NCBI RefSeq assembly: GCF_963855985.1
Contig: NC_087104.1
Coordinates: 12,462,001 to 12,526,000 of the forward strand
DNA: 64,000 bases
Origin: Ostrinia nubilalis
Taxonomy: Eukaryota; Arthropoda; Insecta; Lepidoptera; Crambidae
Direction of reading: 5' to 3'
In this document: positions 18,585-28,972 of the stretch, piece by piece
Layout: each line of letters starts with the position of its first letter
How positions within the stretch are numbered: the stretch's first letter is position 1
Made by a program: the position numbers and the translations under genes
The notes under the pieces: generated by a model
Told to the model about the DNA's origin: nothing
What the model saw: only the letters and a program-made list of their open reading frames with translations
The model's database searches: none

Positions 18585-19286
18585 TCAACATACATTATCA
18601 TTTTGGAATTCCGTAATACTATAATAGCATTTTTTTATCAGCCAATCTCGTAGATTCTTGGTCATCAGTTTTAAACATCCTTGTTTGAATTGCTTTGGGA
18701 TCCTATTAAACAGTTTTACACACATGCAGTAACAACCTTTCTGGCAAAAAGTCGTTCGTAATTGACGATCCAGAACAAGCCTGTCGCTATTTCTTGTGTG
18801 TCGAGGATAGACCTCGGCGGCCGTTTTAAATAGTTCTGGATGTTGCTTGACAAATTTGAATACTTCCAAGATATACATACCCGGGACGGAAAGTATGTTC
18901 AGCTTAAGGAACAAAGGTTTACATGATTCAAATGGACCCTTACCACAAATTGCTCGTATGCACTTTTTCTGTGCGATAAATACCCGATTTATATGGATAC
19001 TATTGCCCCATAGAAGAAGACCATAATTGATATTGGAGGCGACATATCCATAATAGGCAGCCAAGGTTACTTTGAGAGACGTCACCTTTATTAGTCGCCT
19101 TAAAACGAAGACAAATCTATTGATTTTGCTGCACACTTTATCAATATGGCCGACAAAGTTTAGATTCTCGTCCAATACTATACCCAGAAAAGTAACCCTG
19201 TTAGTTTTCTCGATATTTGTTTTATCATATTGTATATTTAGCATATTTGTTGTTGGTCCTTTTATATTAAAATTCATAAAATTAGT
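18585..19286 (-). pseudogene. LINE C reverse transcriptase, C-terminal part
   Basis: The frame encodes the region after the RT active site. KTNFMNFNIKG begins it, followed by VTFLGIVLDENLNFVGHID (RT thumb entry), NYGLLLWGNS, AQKKCIRAICG and a conserved end close to that of LINE B (LIKKCYYSITEF versus LVKKCYYSIQEY). The open frame continues upstream to 19400, but those residues are read from the inserted DNA element. It is continuous in sense with 21396-21760 once the insertion is ignored. Confidence 0.85.
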
Positions 19287-19290
19287 TTTA

Positions 19291-21391
19291 CGGTCATTCT
19301 CCGGATCTGGATTATTTTGTTGATTACCCCGACCTTTTTTATTTTTGAATTTAGAGTAAGTGTAGGTAAAACATTTCAAAATAGACATTATTAGGAGCAT
19401 ATTTTTTATATTGGCCCATCTGTAGCAAGCAGGAATAAAAAGTTATGCGACATCAAAATTTTCATGGTCGGGGTAATCAAAGTTGGGAGTCAGAGTAATC
19501 AAAAATAAAACAAAATATTTTATTTTCTAAGGTTTTTTTTAAGTTATGGTATAATAAATGTTATTATAACTAGCCATTTGTTATTTTGATGAATAAACGA
19601 CAATATTGTATAGTTTCAACAAAATCTGTTAAGTAGTTGTTGCGTAAAAGAGTAAAAAACATACATATACATTATACATATAATATTAGTGACTCAATGT
19701 CCTATGTCTTCTATATGGGACAGAAGGCGTCCACAACAGTCCTCCATCGCATTCGGTCTTGAGCTTCGTGTTTGATCTCGCTCCAAGTCTTAGCAGTGCG
19801 CCGCTATGTTTTTTTGGCGCGACCACGTTTGCATTTTCCCTGGGGGTTCCAATCTAGAGCCTGCTTGGGGATGTGATCGGGGTCCCTTCGGAGAGTGTGG
19901 CCGATCCAGTTCCACTTGCAGCGTTTATTCTGCTGAAAGATCGGTATTTCGTGGCAGCGTTCCAAAAGTTCGTCGTTTGAAGATTTTGCAGAATTCGGCG
20001 AAGACAGCGGCTGAAGAAGATCTGCAGCTGGTGCGAGATAACCTTAGTGACCTTCCACGTTTCACGCCCATAGAGCAGAACTGGTTTGACGTTGGACCCG
20101 AATATTTTGATCTTGCTTGGGTCAATTTCCGTGACTGCCATACGGCTCGAAGTTGTGCGAAGGAAGCTCTGGCCTTGGCAATGCACGAAGTGATGTCCTC
20201 TTCGGTACCTCCAGGCTCTGAAACGATGCTCCCGAGGTAAGTGAAATTGTGGACTCGTTGGACATCCTCTGCACCAACGGTGTGCAATTCCTCACTCCAG
20301 ATCGCATCTCTTGGGTCTTCCGGTACTGATACCCTTGCTTTACCCTTTTTTCGGCACAATAATTAGAAGCCCCTTATGCCAGTCGTCTGGGAGTTCCTCT
20401 TCCATCCAGATGTTTTCGAAGACAGGTGTCAGGACGTTAACGGCGGAGTTTACATCGGCTTACAGCATTTCAGCGGTGATAAGGTCGAGTCCAGGGGTCT
20501 TGCCAATTTTGAGGGATAATATTATGTATTAATAGGAGATAGGATTTCATTTTAGTAAAGGGTAATTTTGCTTATTAAACGTTATTAAGTTAATCATTCA
20601 TTAGTAAAATTACAGTATTATTGATTACTCGGTGACAAAAGTCGGGGTAATCAAGGTCGGGGTAGTCAAAAAATTAAGGTTTATCCTGAGCCCTGCCCAA
20701 TCTGTAAGTTGAATCCCATATGTTTTAATACACAAAAATGCGGTTACATGGACCATTATTCCTGTACATTCTCAAGAACTTTCCATGTAAAGAAACCTAA
20801 AAAAACAGGATAGAGTAAATCAATCGTGCACTAAACCAAGGTCGGGGTAATCATATTCTTATCTCGATAACTCCGAAATCCTGCGACGAGTTGCATTACC
20901 GATCACCTCGGCACGCAGGCCACCACTAAAGGTTCACGGGGGAGGATAGAGCTTGTTTCTTAATTGCGTAGCTAGGGACGTAGGCGCACATTAGTGACGT
21001 GTCGGGGTAATCACGGTTAACGCCCGGACACAACTTCAAATAGTTATTTTACAAAACCTTTTAGTCATATAGTTATATCGTATTTAATTTATCAATGTTT
21101 ATTTAATCAGTAATCGATTACATAAGCATTGAAAGCGGTAATAATAACGGATTAATTTATACGAGCAAGTTTGTTCTGAAATCGGGAGCGCGGACACGTC
21201 GTGGTAATCAATTTTTGACGACTTACGATTTTTTTTAAATTACTTAATTAACTATTATTAACTATCTCTGTGGTTTAACAACAAGAACCAAAGTTATACT
21301 ATTAGATAAAAATATTTGTTACTAAAATATTATGATTTTCGGGTACTTTTTGGCCCCGGACACGTGATTTTCTTGGCCGGTGGAATGACCC
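19291..21391. mobile_element. DNA element, family alpha copy 1 (GGTAATCA motif)
   Basis: This 2101-bp unit has inverted ends CGGTCATTCTCCGG and CCGGTGGAATGACCC. It is flanked by TTTA at 19287-19290 and 21392-21395. Taking it out with one TTTA restores an uninterrupted LINE C reading frame, which fixes both ends independently. About eight copies of GTCGGGGTAATCA or close variants are spread through it (19321 inverted, 19466, 19493, 20641, 20656, 20841, 21001, 21199), three of the right-hand ones near CGGACACG. It carries an RTE fragment (19690-20520) but no transposase. Confidence 0.8.
19690..20520 (-). pseudogene. Decayed RTE-like reverse transcriptase fragment
   Basis: Minus-strand frames give VHNFTYLGSIVSEPGG, KPVLLYGRETWKVTK, CLRRILQ and WNWIGHTLRRDP in order, text typical of the C-terminal part of RTE-type LINE proteins. 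Near 20350-20515 there is an upstream RT piece (PDDWHKGLLIIVPKK-like). The palm region with FADD is missing, and frames shift repeatedly, so this is a deleted relic nested in element alpha. Confidence 0.7.
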
Positions 21392-21395
21392 TTTA

Positions 21396-21760
21396 GTCAA
21401 GTTAACATGCAGATTTATTGTATTAAGATATTGAATTATATTTTTGATTGTGTCATTGATGTCATTTTCAAATTTATTTAAATTGTCATTATGGGTGGAT
21501 TTAATTATAATAGAAATATCATCAGCAAACATTATGCACCGATGTTTTGTCACTCTCGGCAGATCATTAATATAAAGCAAGAACAAAACTGGACCCAGCA
21601 CACTACCCTGAGGTACTCCAAATTTATTTACTTTATAGGTAGATCGATACGATGCATTTATATTTTGTTCATTTACCTTATTTATTTCTACGCACTGATG
21701 TCTGTTTTCTAGGTAAGTTTTTAGCCAGGACAGGCAAAGGCCTCTTACGAACCTTTTCAC
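21396..21760 (-). pseudogene. LINE C reverse transcriptase core
   Basis: The frame contains LSWLKTYLENRHQCVEINK, FGVPQGSVLGPVLFLLYIND and FADDISII, the central RT motifs with the catalytic Asp pair. It then runs to INLHVNL where element alpha interrupts it. Residues downstream of that in the open frame come from the insertion. The upstream part is lost by truncation. Confidence 0.85.
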
Positions 21761-21884
21761 AACAAAAAATAATTAGAGAAATCGGTTCAAAAATCAAATC
21801 AGCAGTTCACGCGTGAATCGTGCGTGCGCATGCCGTGACCTCAGAATATAATATCCGTGACCAAGAAATTCATTTTTATATAGG

Positions 21885-22174
21885 GTCCCGTGAACCAGGG
21901 GTCAAAACTGGATGGTTACCAAGTTATACGATTTTCTAGATTTTTCTGACTTTTTGCAAAAAACCATTAAACAGTGGGCTTAGTGTGAGTTTACATCAAA
22001 CGTGCTAGTGAGCGCGTTCAAAAATATAACGAACATTTTAGTTCTTGAAAGTTTCCGCTAGGGGCGCTGTACAACCCGCCATACATTTAATGTCATTATT
22101 TACGCGCTCATTAGTGACGACGTTTGATGTAAACTCACACTAAGCCCTCAGTTTTGACCACTGGTTCACGGGAC
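21885..22174. mobile_element. MITE with a second MITE nested inside
   Basis: The outer inverted ends read GTCCCGTGAACCAGGGGTCA and its near complement ending at 22174. An inner inverted repeat, 21976-22147 (GGGCTTAGTGTGAGTTTACA at the left and its complement at the right), sits within it. No coding sequence is present. Confidence 0.75.
21976..22147. mobile_element. Inner MITE
   Basis: This 172-bp unit has inverted ends of about 40 bp (GGGCTTAGTGTGAGTTTACA...). It lies between the two ends of the outer MITE, so it inserted later. Confidence 0.7.
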
Positions 22175-22260
22175 TTAATTTGTTGCTAATGACCTCTAGT
22201 ATAATTATTTTCAAGGAATAAGTCGAGTTGCCCTGTCACCCTGTATACATGATTATTATA

Positions 22261-22639
22261 CAGGGTGTCCCAGAATGAGTGAATCAAACTGCTAGGGGAA
22301 GTAGCTCTACTAATGTACTATCCCTAAAAAATGTGAACAAAATTTTTTGAGTTCGGATTTTTTTTTAAATAAGGTGCTCTAAACTCGAAAACTAGTCACT
22401 ATTTTCAAAAGTTTGTTTACAGATAAACGAAGCGATCATGTACAATTAATATTAGTAAGAAAAAAGTACTCCGAAGCAGCAATTATAGCCAGATACTTAG
22501 GCAAAGCTGATTTACTTTCACTTTAAAAAAAAAAAATTTTGTGTCCTTATGCGCTTTATTTCTTTTTTCATATTTTTTAGGGATAGTAGGTAGAGCTATC
22601 TCCCCTAGTAGTTTGATTCACCCATTCTGGGACACCCTG
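22261..22639. mobile_element. Mariner-like MITE with TA duplication
   Basis: This 379-bp unit has inverted ends CAGGGTGTCCCAGAATG over about 70 bp and TA on both sides (22259-22260, 22640-22641). TA duplication with CAGGGTGTCCC ends fits Tc1/mariner-type MITEs. Confidence 0.75.
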
Positions 22640-22650
22640 TATGACTCTAA

Positions 22651-22829
22651 GACTAGGCGCAGACCACCGATTTTTAATAAGCCGACATACAGTTGGGTCT
22701 TATTTTAAATTGTATGAAGAATCGGCCAAATGAAATCGGTGTACTGTGCGCACTTTCATACATGCCCATACTGATCAACTGCCCGACTAAACTATCGGCC
22801 GACGAAAAATCGATGGTCTGCGCCTAGGC
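22651..22829. mobile_element. PIF/Harbinger-type MITE, copy 1
   Basis: This 179-bp unit has inverted ends GACTAGGCGCAGACCACCGA and TAA at 22648-22650 and 22830-22832. TWA duplications are typical of PIF/Harbinger. Copies 2 and 3 are at 36720-36894 and 38959-39131. Confidence 0.85.
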
Positions 22830-22993
22830 TAACTATTATGTATGTCTTTAAAATAATATCTATGCCTATATTACAGAAATTACCTATATTATTTATCATA
22901 ACAGGTAAACACTGCCAAATTGCATTCCATATCAGAAATGAACGGAAATGCTTATTAAAATCGAAGGTCAAAACACAGAATTCAGCGATATAC

Positions 22994-23204
22994 AGGGTGT
23001 CCCGTAATGTAACGTCAAGCCGGAACTGGGTGTTGAGGCAAGTTATGCTGGTTATCAGAAAAATAAAAAAAAAAAATCTATGTGGCATTTTGTCAAAATA
23101 ATAGGCATTTAAAAAAAATCAAAAAATCTACTCCCGGTGACGGTCTTTTTACTCGTGTTGCCACAAATCTTCACTTTTTCCAATTTTTTTTTTTTTTTGT
23201 TATG
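22994..23204. repeat. Single CAGGGTGTCCC end and low-complexity sequence
   Basis: One mariner-like end (ACAGGGTGTCCCGTAATG) occurs near 22993 without a partner. The rest is A- and T-rich with no gene. Confidence 0.4.
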
Positions 23205-23207
23205 TAA

Positions 23208-24390
23208 GGGGGCGTCCATAAATTACGTGAGACAATTTTGGCCATTTTTTAACCCCCCCGCCCCCCTTGGTGAGATTTGGTGAGATTTTGCCTGACCCCC
23301 TCCCCCACCCCCCTAATCTCACGTGATATTTAAGCCAATAAAAATGCCTATTTTGCAATGTCTTTGCTTCGAGTCTATTAGATTTATATGAAAAAATCAG
23401 TAACCCAGTGTCGTGCCACGCGCTGTGCAGGGTTCCGTAGCTTCCCGTCGTTTAGTAAGACAAGCAATTGCTTCAACCTAAGACCAGTTTTTTGATTAAT
23501 AGTTAAAATAACTAATTGTTAAATTTTGCTACTAATGGTTAAATGTTAATAAAATGTAAACTAATAGTAAAAAAATGTACTAAAAGTCAAGTTAAACATT
23601 GTTATAAAAACATTTTTTTCTGTTATTTAACCACTTGTCATTTAAACCCTTATAGTTTCAAAATGTCTGTCTGTCTGTCCGAGGTTTCGCTTGGAAACTA
23701 TTGGCACTGGGGAGCTGTAATTTTGTGAAGGTATGTACCTATATTAATCATGCCGACAAAACGGAAAATAAAATTTTGAAAAAAAAATTTTTTTCTGGGG
23801 TAGCTCCCCTGCATGTAAAGTGGGGATGAATTTTTTCAAGGAAAACTACAACGGTTGAGAGAAATTACCTTAGTTTAAGAGTAATAGTCATTTGACTCAT
23901 GTATTATACAATTTCTTAACCAGTAAAAATTCCTTAGAAGAAAGTATGAAAAGTGACTTTAGATGAAGTAATTGCTTGCTTCTGAAATATATTGTGGTAA
24001 CGACAGACAACTACGGAACCCTACTCTGCGCGTGGCACGACACGCACTTGGCCAATATTTTACGCAGTAGGATGCCGATGACGTTTTTTTTAATTTCGAA
24101 TTTTCTTAATTTCGACATTTATTCTGCATCTTTAGTGTTCACAAATGCAGATGGAGGCATTTTTAGTTTAATTTCATTAGACGGTTTGGAATAAATTGTC
24201 ATTATCATCATAAAAAAATCATTTTTTTTTACTTCAATAACCCAGTTTTCTGACAATTTTACTCTATTTCTTGCGGGAAAAATTACGTGATATTTTCCGA
24301 GACCCCCCCTCTCCCCCACGTGAGATTTAGTGAGGTTTTCGTTGACCCCCTCCCCCCCCTAAAAGTCTCACGTAATTTATGGACGCCCCC
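23208..24390. mobile_element. PIF/Harbinger-type element carrying a nested repeat
   Basis: This 1183-bp unit has inverted ends GGGGGCGTCCATAAATTACG (23208) and its complement ending at 24390. TAA flanks it at 23205-23207 and 24391-24393. C- and G-rich subterminal blocks with GTGAGATT occur at both ends. A foreign element (23402-24056) is nested inside. No transposase is seen. Confidence 0.85.
23402..24056 (-). mobile_element. Lepidopteran interspersed element, uninterrupted copy
   Basis: Both ends carry GTCGTGCCACGCGC- and GGTTCCGTAG-type text in inverted orientation. This is the same family as 182-3484, read on the other strand. It provides the empty site that proves the insertion of element alpha at 502-2974. 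GTCT repeats lie near 23670. Confidence 0.7.
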
Positions 24391-24914
24391 TAACGCTGAA
24401 TAATGCTTCTCTAAATTGTTATCAAAATTACAAAACCAGCTGCTCCAACTTGGATGAAAAAAATACATTATTCCCAAAAAAAATATCAAAATAAAAATGT
24501 TGCCTAGTTTAAACTGACTGTACTGAAAAAAAATTGTACTACGCGAGTGTGGCAAGTGACGTCATAATTTGGCGCATTTAGTAAGGATTCCAAAATGGTA
24601 TAACACTTTGTAAAATCTTGGTGTAATTGTCGACAATTTTTGTTTATTGGAAATAATCCCGTTTTTAACTTTATCTACTTTGGTTAAAAATATTATTCTA
24701 ATGTGCCCAAAATTCAAGTTTCTGGCTTAAGTGAGGTGGAGAAGCCATTTTAAAAGGTATGAGCGGGACGGAGAGGGCCATCTTACCAAGCAGGGATATT
24801 ATGGATATCCGTAACCGTAACCGAAACTATCGGATATCCGAAATAAAAAAATATCCATAACCGTAACCGAAACTGATTCAAAAGTTACGGATAGTTTCGG
24901 ATAAAGGCGGAGTC

Positions 24915-25914
24915 TAAGGGTACCATTCCAAACTGCAAAACTATGAAATCTGCAGTATACACGCCGCAGCTGCAATGCCGCGCTGCCGATTTCATAGTTT
25001 TTAACCGACTCAAAAAAGGAGGAGGTTATATGTTCGACTGTATGTATGTTTTTTTTTTTTCTATGTATGTTCACCGATTACTCCGTCAATTGTGGACCGA
25101 TTTTCAAAATTCTTTTTTTGTTCGATAGGGTACACTTCTGAGGTGGTCCCATTGTCACCAAGTTAGGATCTGATGATGGGATCCTAGGGAAATCGAGGGC
25201 AACCCTCAAATTTTATAGGCACGTATATCGTTTTTCAAACGTTTTCTTAAGTTATTCAAGTATTTGCTCCTGGAAATCATCATCTCATATTGAAGATCTG
25301 ATGATAGAAGGTAAAACTCCTTAATGCTTAGGAGTTGGAGGATAATTCTTTAAATATTATAGGTACAAATAGACCAACAGTTGTAGTCTTTCATGTTTTT
25401 AAAGTGGGCTGACGGTTTAAGGTCTTTTTAAGTTGCCGATATGATAACTTGTATTTTGTAGGGATTCTTATTTTACACTTGACATGAAAAATATAGTCTC
25501 AATGTACTGCCTACCTTCAGTGGTAACATCAAGGTACCTAATAATAAGTTAACTAAAAAGCAAGAAATAGGTAAATCTTTATAAAAAATAAAAAAAAAAC
25601 CGACACCAAAAAACACACTAAAAAGTAAAAAAATAATTACTAATCTTATTTATTAGGACGAATTAATATTTATGTATAGTATACCATGATTGATACTTTT
25701 GGAGTCGGTGCAGGCAAACTTTACACGTTTCATAATCTTGGCACCGACTCCAGAAGTATCAATCATGGTATAGGTACTATACATAAATATTAATTCGTCC
25801 TAATAAATAAGATTAGTAATTATTTTTTTATTTTTTAGTGTGTTTTTTGGAGTCGATTTTTGCAGTTTGCGGTTGCAGTTTGCGGTCTGCGGCCCGTCTT
25901 GGAATTGTACCTTA
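24915..25914. mobile_element. MITE with TAAGGGTACCATTCCAA ends, split
   Basis: The left end TAAGGGTACCATTCCAA and right end TTGGAATTGTACCTTA are inverted. The body is divided by the element at 25003-25858. It is nested in the hAT-like element. Confidence 0.6.
25003..25858 (+). mobile_element. AACCGACT-family element, diverged copy
   Basis: It begins AACCGACTCAAAAAAGGAGG and ends near GTGTTTTTTGGAGTCGATT. The right third (25598-25858) is a large palindrome. Near-identical relatives are at 35812-36572 and 44122-44884; this copy is more diverged. Confidence 0.7.
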
Positions 25915-26235
25915 AATCTTAATATTTGTTACCAACTTGTCTGGCATTCGCTGGCACCATCTAATATGCCAGCCTGTTTTACCTCTTTATCATACATAGG
26001 TGTCGTCTTAGTTGGTACATAAAGTAGCTATGTGGGTCACGCTCACGCAGCATCTTGCTATTTGTATTATACCTACATTTTTGAAATTCTAATAATTCCG
26101 TAACCGAAATTATCCGAAACTTTCGGATAATCTGAAATGATTTCATATCCGTGACCGTAACCGAAACCGGTATAATATTATTCTAATATCCGTAACCGTA
26201 TGCATAACCGAAACTACATATCCATAACATCCCTA

Positions 26236-26767
26236 ATTTTAGGGTACCGTACTATTAGAAGGACGGTAGATCTATTTTCACATTACATTGCCTCATTTTA
26301 AATGTGTCGGCGCCGGACACAGATGCTGCAAATTATTATTGATGATTAATAGTACCAATCTTAATATTATCTGTAGAAATCTGTAGAGCAGAAGGTTTGT
26401 GATTCCTAAACGTAACACCCGACTGATGCGCAGAAAAAGATAACTGTCAATGAGTTGTGTCATGTCAAGTGTGAGCAGGCGGCTGCGAGGTTATCTTTGA
26501 AAGCGTGTTGAGTTTGGTGGAACGTTAAATTGTAGGAAAAGTGATTGTCGACCATCCAAGATATTATCTCCTTGCCCGTTAACCCACGCCTATGGAGATT
26601 CCACCCCTAGAGTTCCTTCTGATAGAGACCCAGTGCCTTTAAATGCAATTCATCACTAGCACAAAAGCGCGTTTTAAGTTTAGCGTCCGCGCGCATCCCG
26701 CTATTCTGACATTGACATTACTACATCAATGTCACAATGACAGCAGCAGCGCAATTAGATTTTTCAC
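26236..26767. other. Stretch without recognised gene or element
   Basis: Moderately GC-balanced sequence with no coding frame over 70 codons that looks real. It may be old single-copy host DNA. Confidence 0.4.
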
Positions 26768-26956
26768 AATGAGGGTTTTCGCGATTGAAAAATCCGCCAG
26801 AATGCAATACGTAGACGCGAGGTCCAAATGCTGCATGATTGGTTATTTTTGACCTGACATTGACAGATATGTCAATATCCACCAATCATGCAGCATTTGG
26901 ACCTCGCGTCTACGTATTGCCATCTGGCGGATTTTTCAATCGCGAAAACCCTCATT
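26768..26956. mobile_element. MITE with AATGAGGGTTTTCGCG ends, copy 1
   Basis: This 189-bp near-perfect inverted repeat has AATGAGGGTTTTCGCGATTG at one end and its complement at the other. A second, more diverged copy is at 49504-49692. Confidence 0.85.
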
Positions 26957-27106
26957 AACAGTACCTACAAAGGGTAAATGGGACGGAGACATCCCGTTTT
27001 TTGCAGGAACTGTTTTTCTTTTCAGGATTCCGTTTAGTGGTCTCACGAACATCACGTCCGCAAGAAACCGATCCGTTCGAATTTCTATATTATTATGATA
27101 ACGTAT

Positions 27107-27155
27107 AGCAGTGGACGTCCTATGGCTGAAATGATGATGATGATGATGATGATGA
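27107..27155 (+). mobile_element. 49-bp RTE 3' end with 13-bp target duplication
   Basis: AGCAGTGGACGTCCTATGGC followed by GATGAT repeats is the extreme 3' end of the local RTE family. An exact 13-bp repeat TATGATAACGTAT lies at 27094-27106 and 27156-27168, showing target-primed insertion of a drastically 5'-truncated copy. Confidence 0.8.
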
Positions 27156-27301
27156 TATGATAACGTATGAGATTTGACATTTGTGTTGGCACATGATAGT
27201 CCAACTTTGCATTACTGGAATTTAGCAAAACTTGATTGCCGTGGGTGGGTGAGCCCTAAGAATCCACTGGCCGTACATTTTAAGTTTAGTGTATGAAACA
27301 C

Positions 27302-27426
27302 TTAGGCTGAGTTGCACCACCTAACTTTGACCGTAACTTTAACGATAACCGGGGTTTTTTATATGTAGTTTGACAGATTTTTAACGTTTGTCAAAGTTAA
27401 AATAAGATGGTGCAACCCGGCCTTAC
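27302..27426. mobile_element. MITE with GGCTGAGTTGCACCA ends
   Basis: This 125-bp unit starts AGGCTGAGTTGCACCACC and ends with the near complement GGTGCAACCCGGCCTTA. Inside is GTTTGACAGATTTTTAACG. The same family occurs, interrupted by RTE pieces, at 35109-35325 and 50391-50967. Confidence 0.8.
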
Positions 27427-27455
27427 CTATAAGTCAATATAAAATATTATTTTTT

Positions 27456-27571
27456 TGCCCGTTTTCACCATCAATCCCTAATTTTTAAGTGACCCCTATG
27501 TAAACAAAATTCCTGTTATCTGTTACCACAGGGGTCACTTAAAAATTAGGGATTGATGGTGAAAACGGGCA
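27456..27571. mobile_element. Short MITE, near-perfect palindrome
   Basis: This 116-bp unit has arms of about 46 bp (TGCCCGTTTTCACCATCAAT and complement) around a short loop. Confidence 0.8.
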
Positions 27572-28074
27572 TTTATCTAACGTTCTCTTACCGTTACTTA
27601 GTACACTTCAAGTCTGCCAGTAGTACCTACTTATCTCTAACTTCAACCGTTATTCCTGAAATTGAGTCCTTAGTCCGAAAACATTAACAATTAAATAATT
27701 TTCCTGGTAGATAAGAAATATAATTAGGTAACTAAAGTGCGAAATATTTAATCAAATTTTGGTTATTTAAGAACCATTAATTATTGGCGCTATTGAGCGA
27801 GCAACCGAATAACAAATATTTTTTCCTGTTTTTTATTTTTTTGCACAATTTAATTACCTACACTATTATTTTTACATGTGATACATAATATTATAATTAT
27901 GTCATTATCAGCAATAAGATTAAGGCCGGGATTCCACCAAGGTGGAGCGGAGCGCAAAAGTATTTGAATGACCAATCAGAGGTGGAATTGTGTAAAGCAA
28001 TTGTAATCATTTGACAGTTCATAACGTACGATTATTCTGTCAAACGCTTTGTTTAACTGACTTTATTGTACGTT

Positions 28075-28467
28075 CGTTTCAGCCAAATGACGTCCACTGC
28101 TAGACAAAGGCCTCCCCCAAGGTTTTCCACAATGAACGGTCCTGCGCTGCCCGCATCCAGGCTCTTCCCGCGACCTTTACCAGATCGTCGGTCCACCTAG
28201 TAGGAGGCCTGCCCACGCTACGTCTTCCAGCCCGTGGTCGCCACTCGAGAACTTTCCTGCCCCAACGGCCATCGTCTCTACGAGCTATGTGCCCCGCCCA
28301 CTGCCACTTGATTTTAGCAATTCTGCGAGCTATGTCGGTTACTTTGGTTCTCCTGCGGATCTCCTCATTTCTGATTCGATCACGCAGGGAAACTCCGAGC
28401 ATAGCCCGCTCCATCGCCCTTTGGGTGACCTTGAGCCTTCTTATGAGGCCCATAGTAAGCGACCACG
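28075..28467 (-). pseudogene. RTE C-terminal fragment, 9-bp duplication
   Basis: A minus-strand frame of 117 codons encodes the C-terminal tail of an RTE-type LINE protein: LRDRIRNEEIRRRTKVTDIA, KWQWAGHIARRDDGRWGRK, RSVGRPPTRWTDDL. This text matches my memory of lepidopteran HmRTE-e01. TTGTACGTT at 28066-28074 and 28468-28476 is the target duplication. It is 5'-truncated, with no RT catalytic motifs. Confidence 0.85.
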
Positions 28468-28636
28468 TTGTACGTTATGAACTGTCAAATGATAACGATT
28501 GCTTTACACAATTATTCCACCTCAGATTTCTTTATTTCCACTACTCTCTCCGCTCCTCACAGCTCCGTTACGCGACGAGCCGCCGCCGCTGTCAAATTTT
28601 ATAGAAAAATTCGACAAAAAGTCCGCTCGACACTTC

Positions 28637-28730
28637 TCCGCTCTTCTCCGCTCTTCTCCGCTCTACTCCGCTCTTCTCCGCTCTTCTCCGCTCTTCTCCG
28701 CTTTTCTCCGCTCCGCTCCGCTCCGCTTTG
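28637..28730. repeat. CTCCGCTCTT minisatellite
   Basis: About nine tandem copies of a 10-base unit CTCCGCTCTT with small variants. It apparently expanded from the GGAGCGGAGCG arm of the surrounding MITE. Confidence 0.85.
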
Positions 28731-28972
28731 GTGGATACCAGGCCTAAGCCTATACAAGGAAATCACGACTCGCTCAATCACCGGGATTGTCTCACCTGAC
28801 GCTCTCATAAATCAAATTCGTTGGTTGTGACACATAGCACATGGCACATAATCCGTGCCGTCGTTTTGGTTATCCATAATGACAAAATGCAGTATCACCA
28901 GCTTAACCAATCCGTGGATATTGGATTTTTTATCCATTTCGGAAGGCAGATGGCTGACAGCTGTGTCCATAC

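Larger units (their letters stand above)
18447..21760 (-). mobile_element. LINE C, CR1/Daphne type, truncated and split
   Basis: A minus-strand LINE has its RT core at 21396-21760 and its C-terminal part at 18585-19286, interrupted by DNA element alpha (19291-21391). The copy is 5'-truncated near 21760 because no endonuclease is found. The 3' part runs into the AT-rich sequence before LINE B's tail. Confidence 0.8.
24791..26235. mobile_element. hAT-like element with CCGTAACCGAAAC motif
   Basis: Inverted ends CAGGGATATTATGGATAT and TAGGGATGTTATGGATAT (as complement) flank clusters of ATCCGTAACCG and CCGAAAC repeats at both sides (24810-24900, 26095-26220). Ends starting CAGGG/TAGGG fit hAT, but I see no 8-bp duplication here. 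It contains nested elements 24915-25914 and 25003-25858. Confidence 0.6.
27928..28748. mobile_element. MITE split by an RTE 3' fragment
   Basis: The left end GGCCGGGATTCCACCAAGGT and right end TTGGTGGATACCAGGCCTAA are inverted. The middle is interrupted by an RTE piece at 28075-28467. The right arm carries an expanded CTCCGCTCTT minisatellite (28637-28730). Confidence 0.75.

Noticed and set aside
19806..20240. 144-codon plus-strand frame
   Set aside because: The opposite strand encodes recognisable RTE text; this is its antisense.
27121..27157. GATGAT run as an independent microsatellite
   Set aside because: It is the normal 3' tail of RTE copies, framed by a target duplication.
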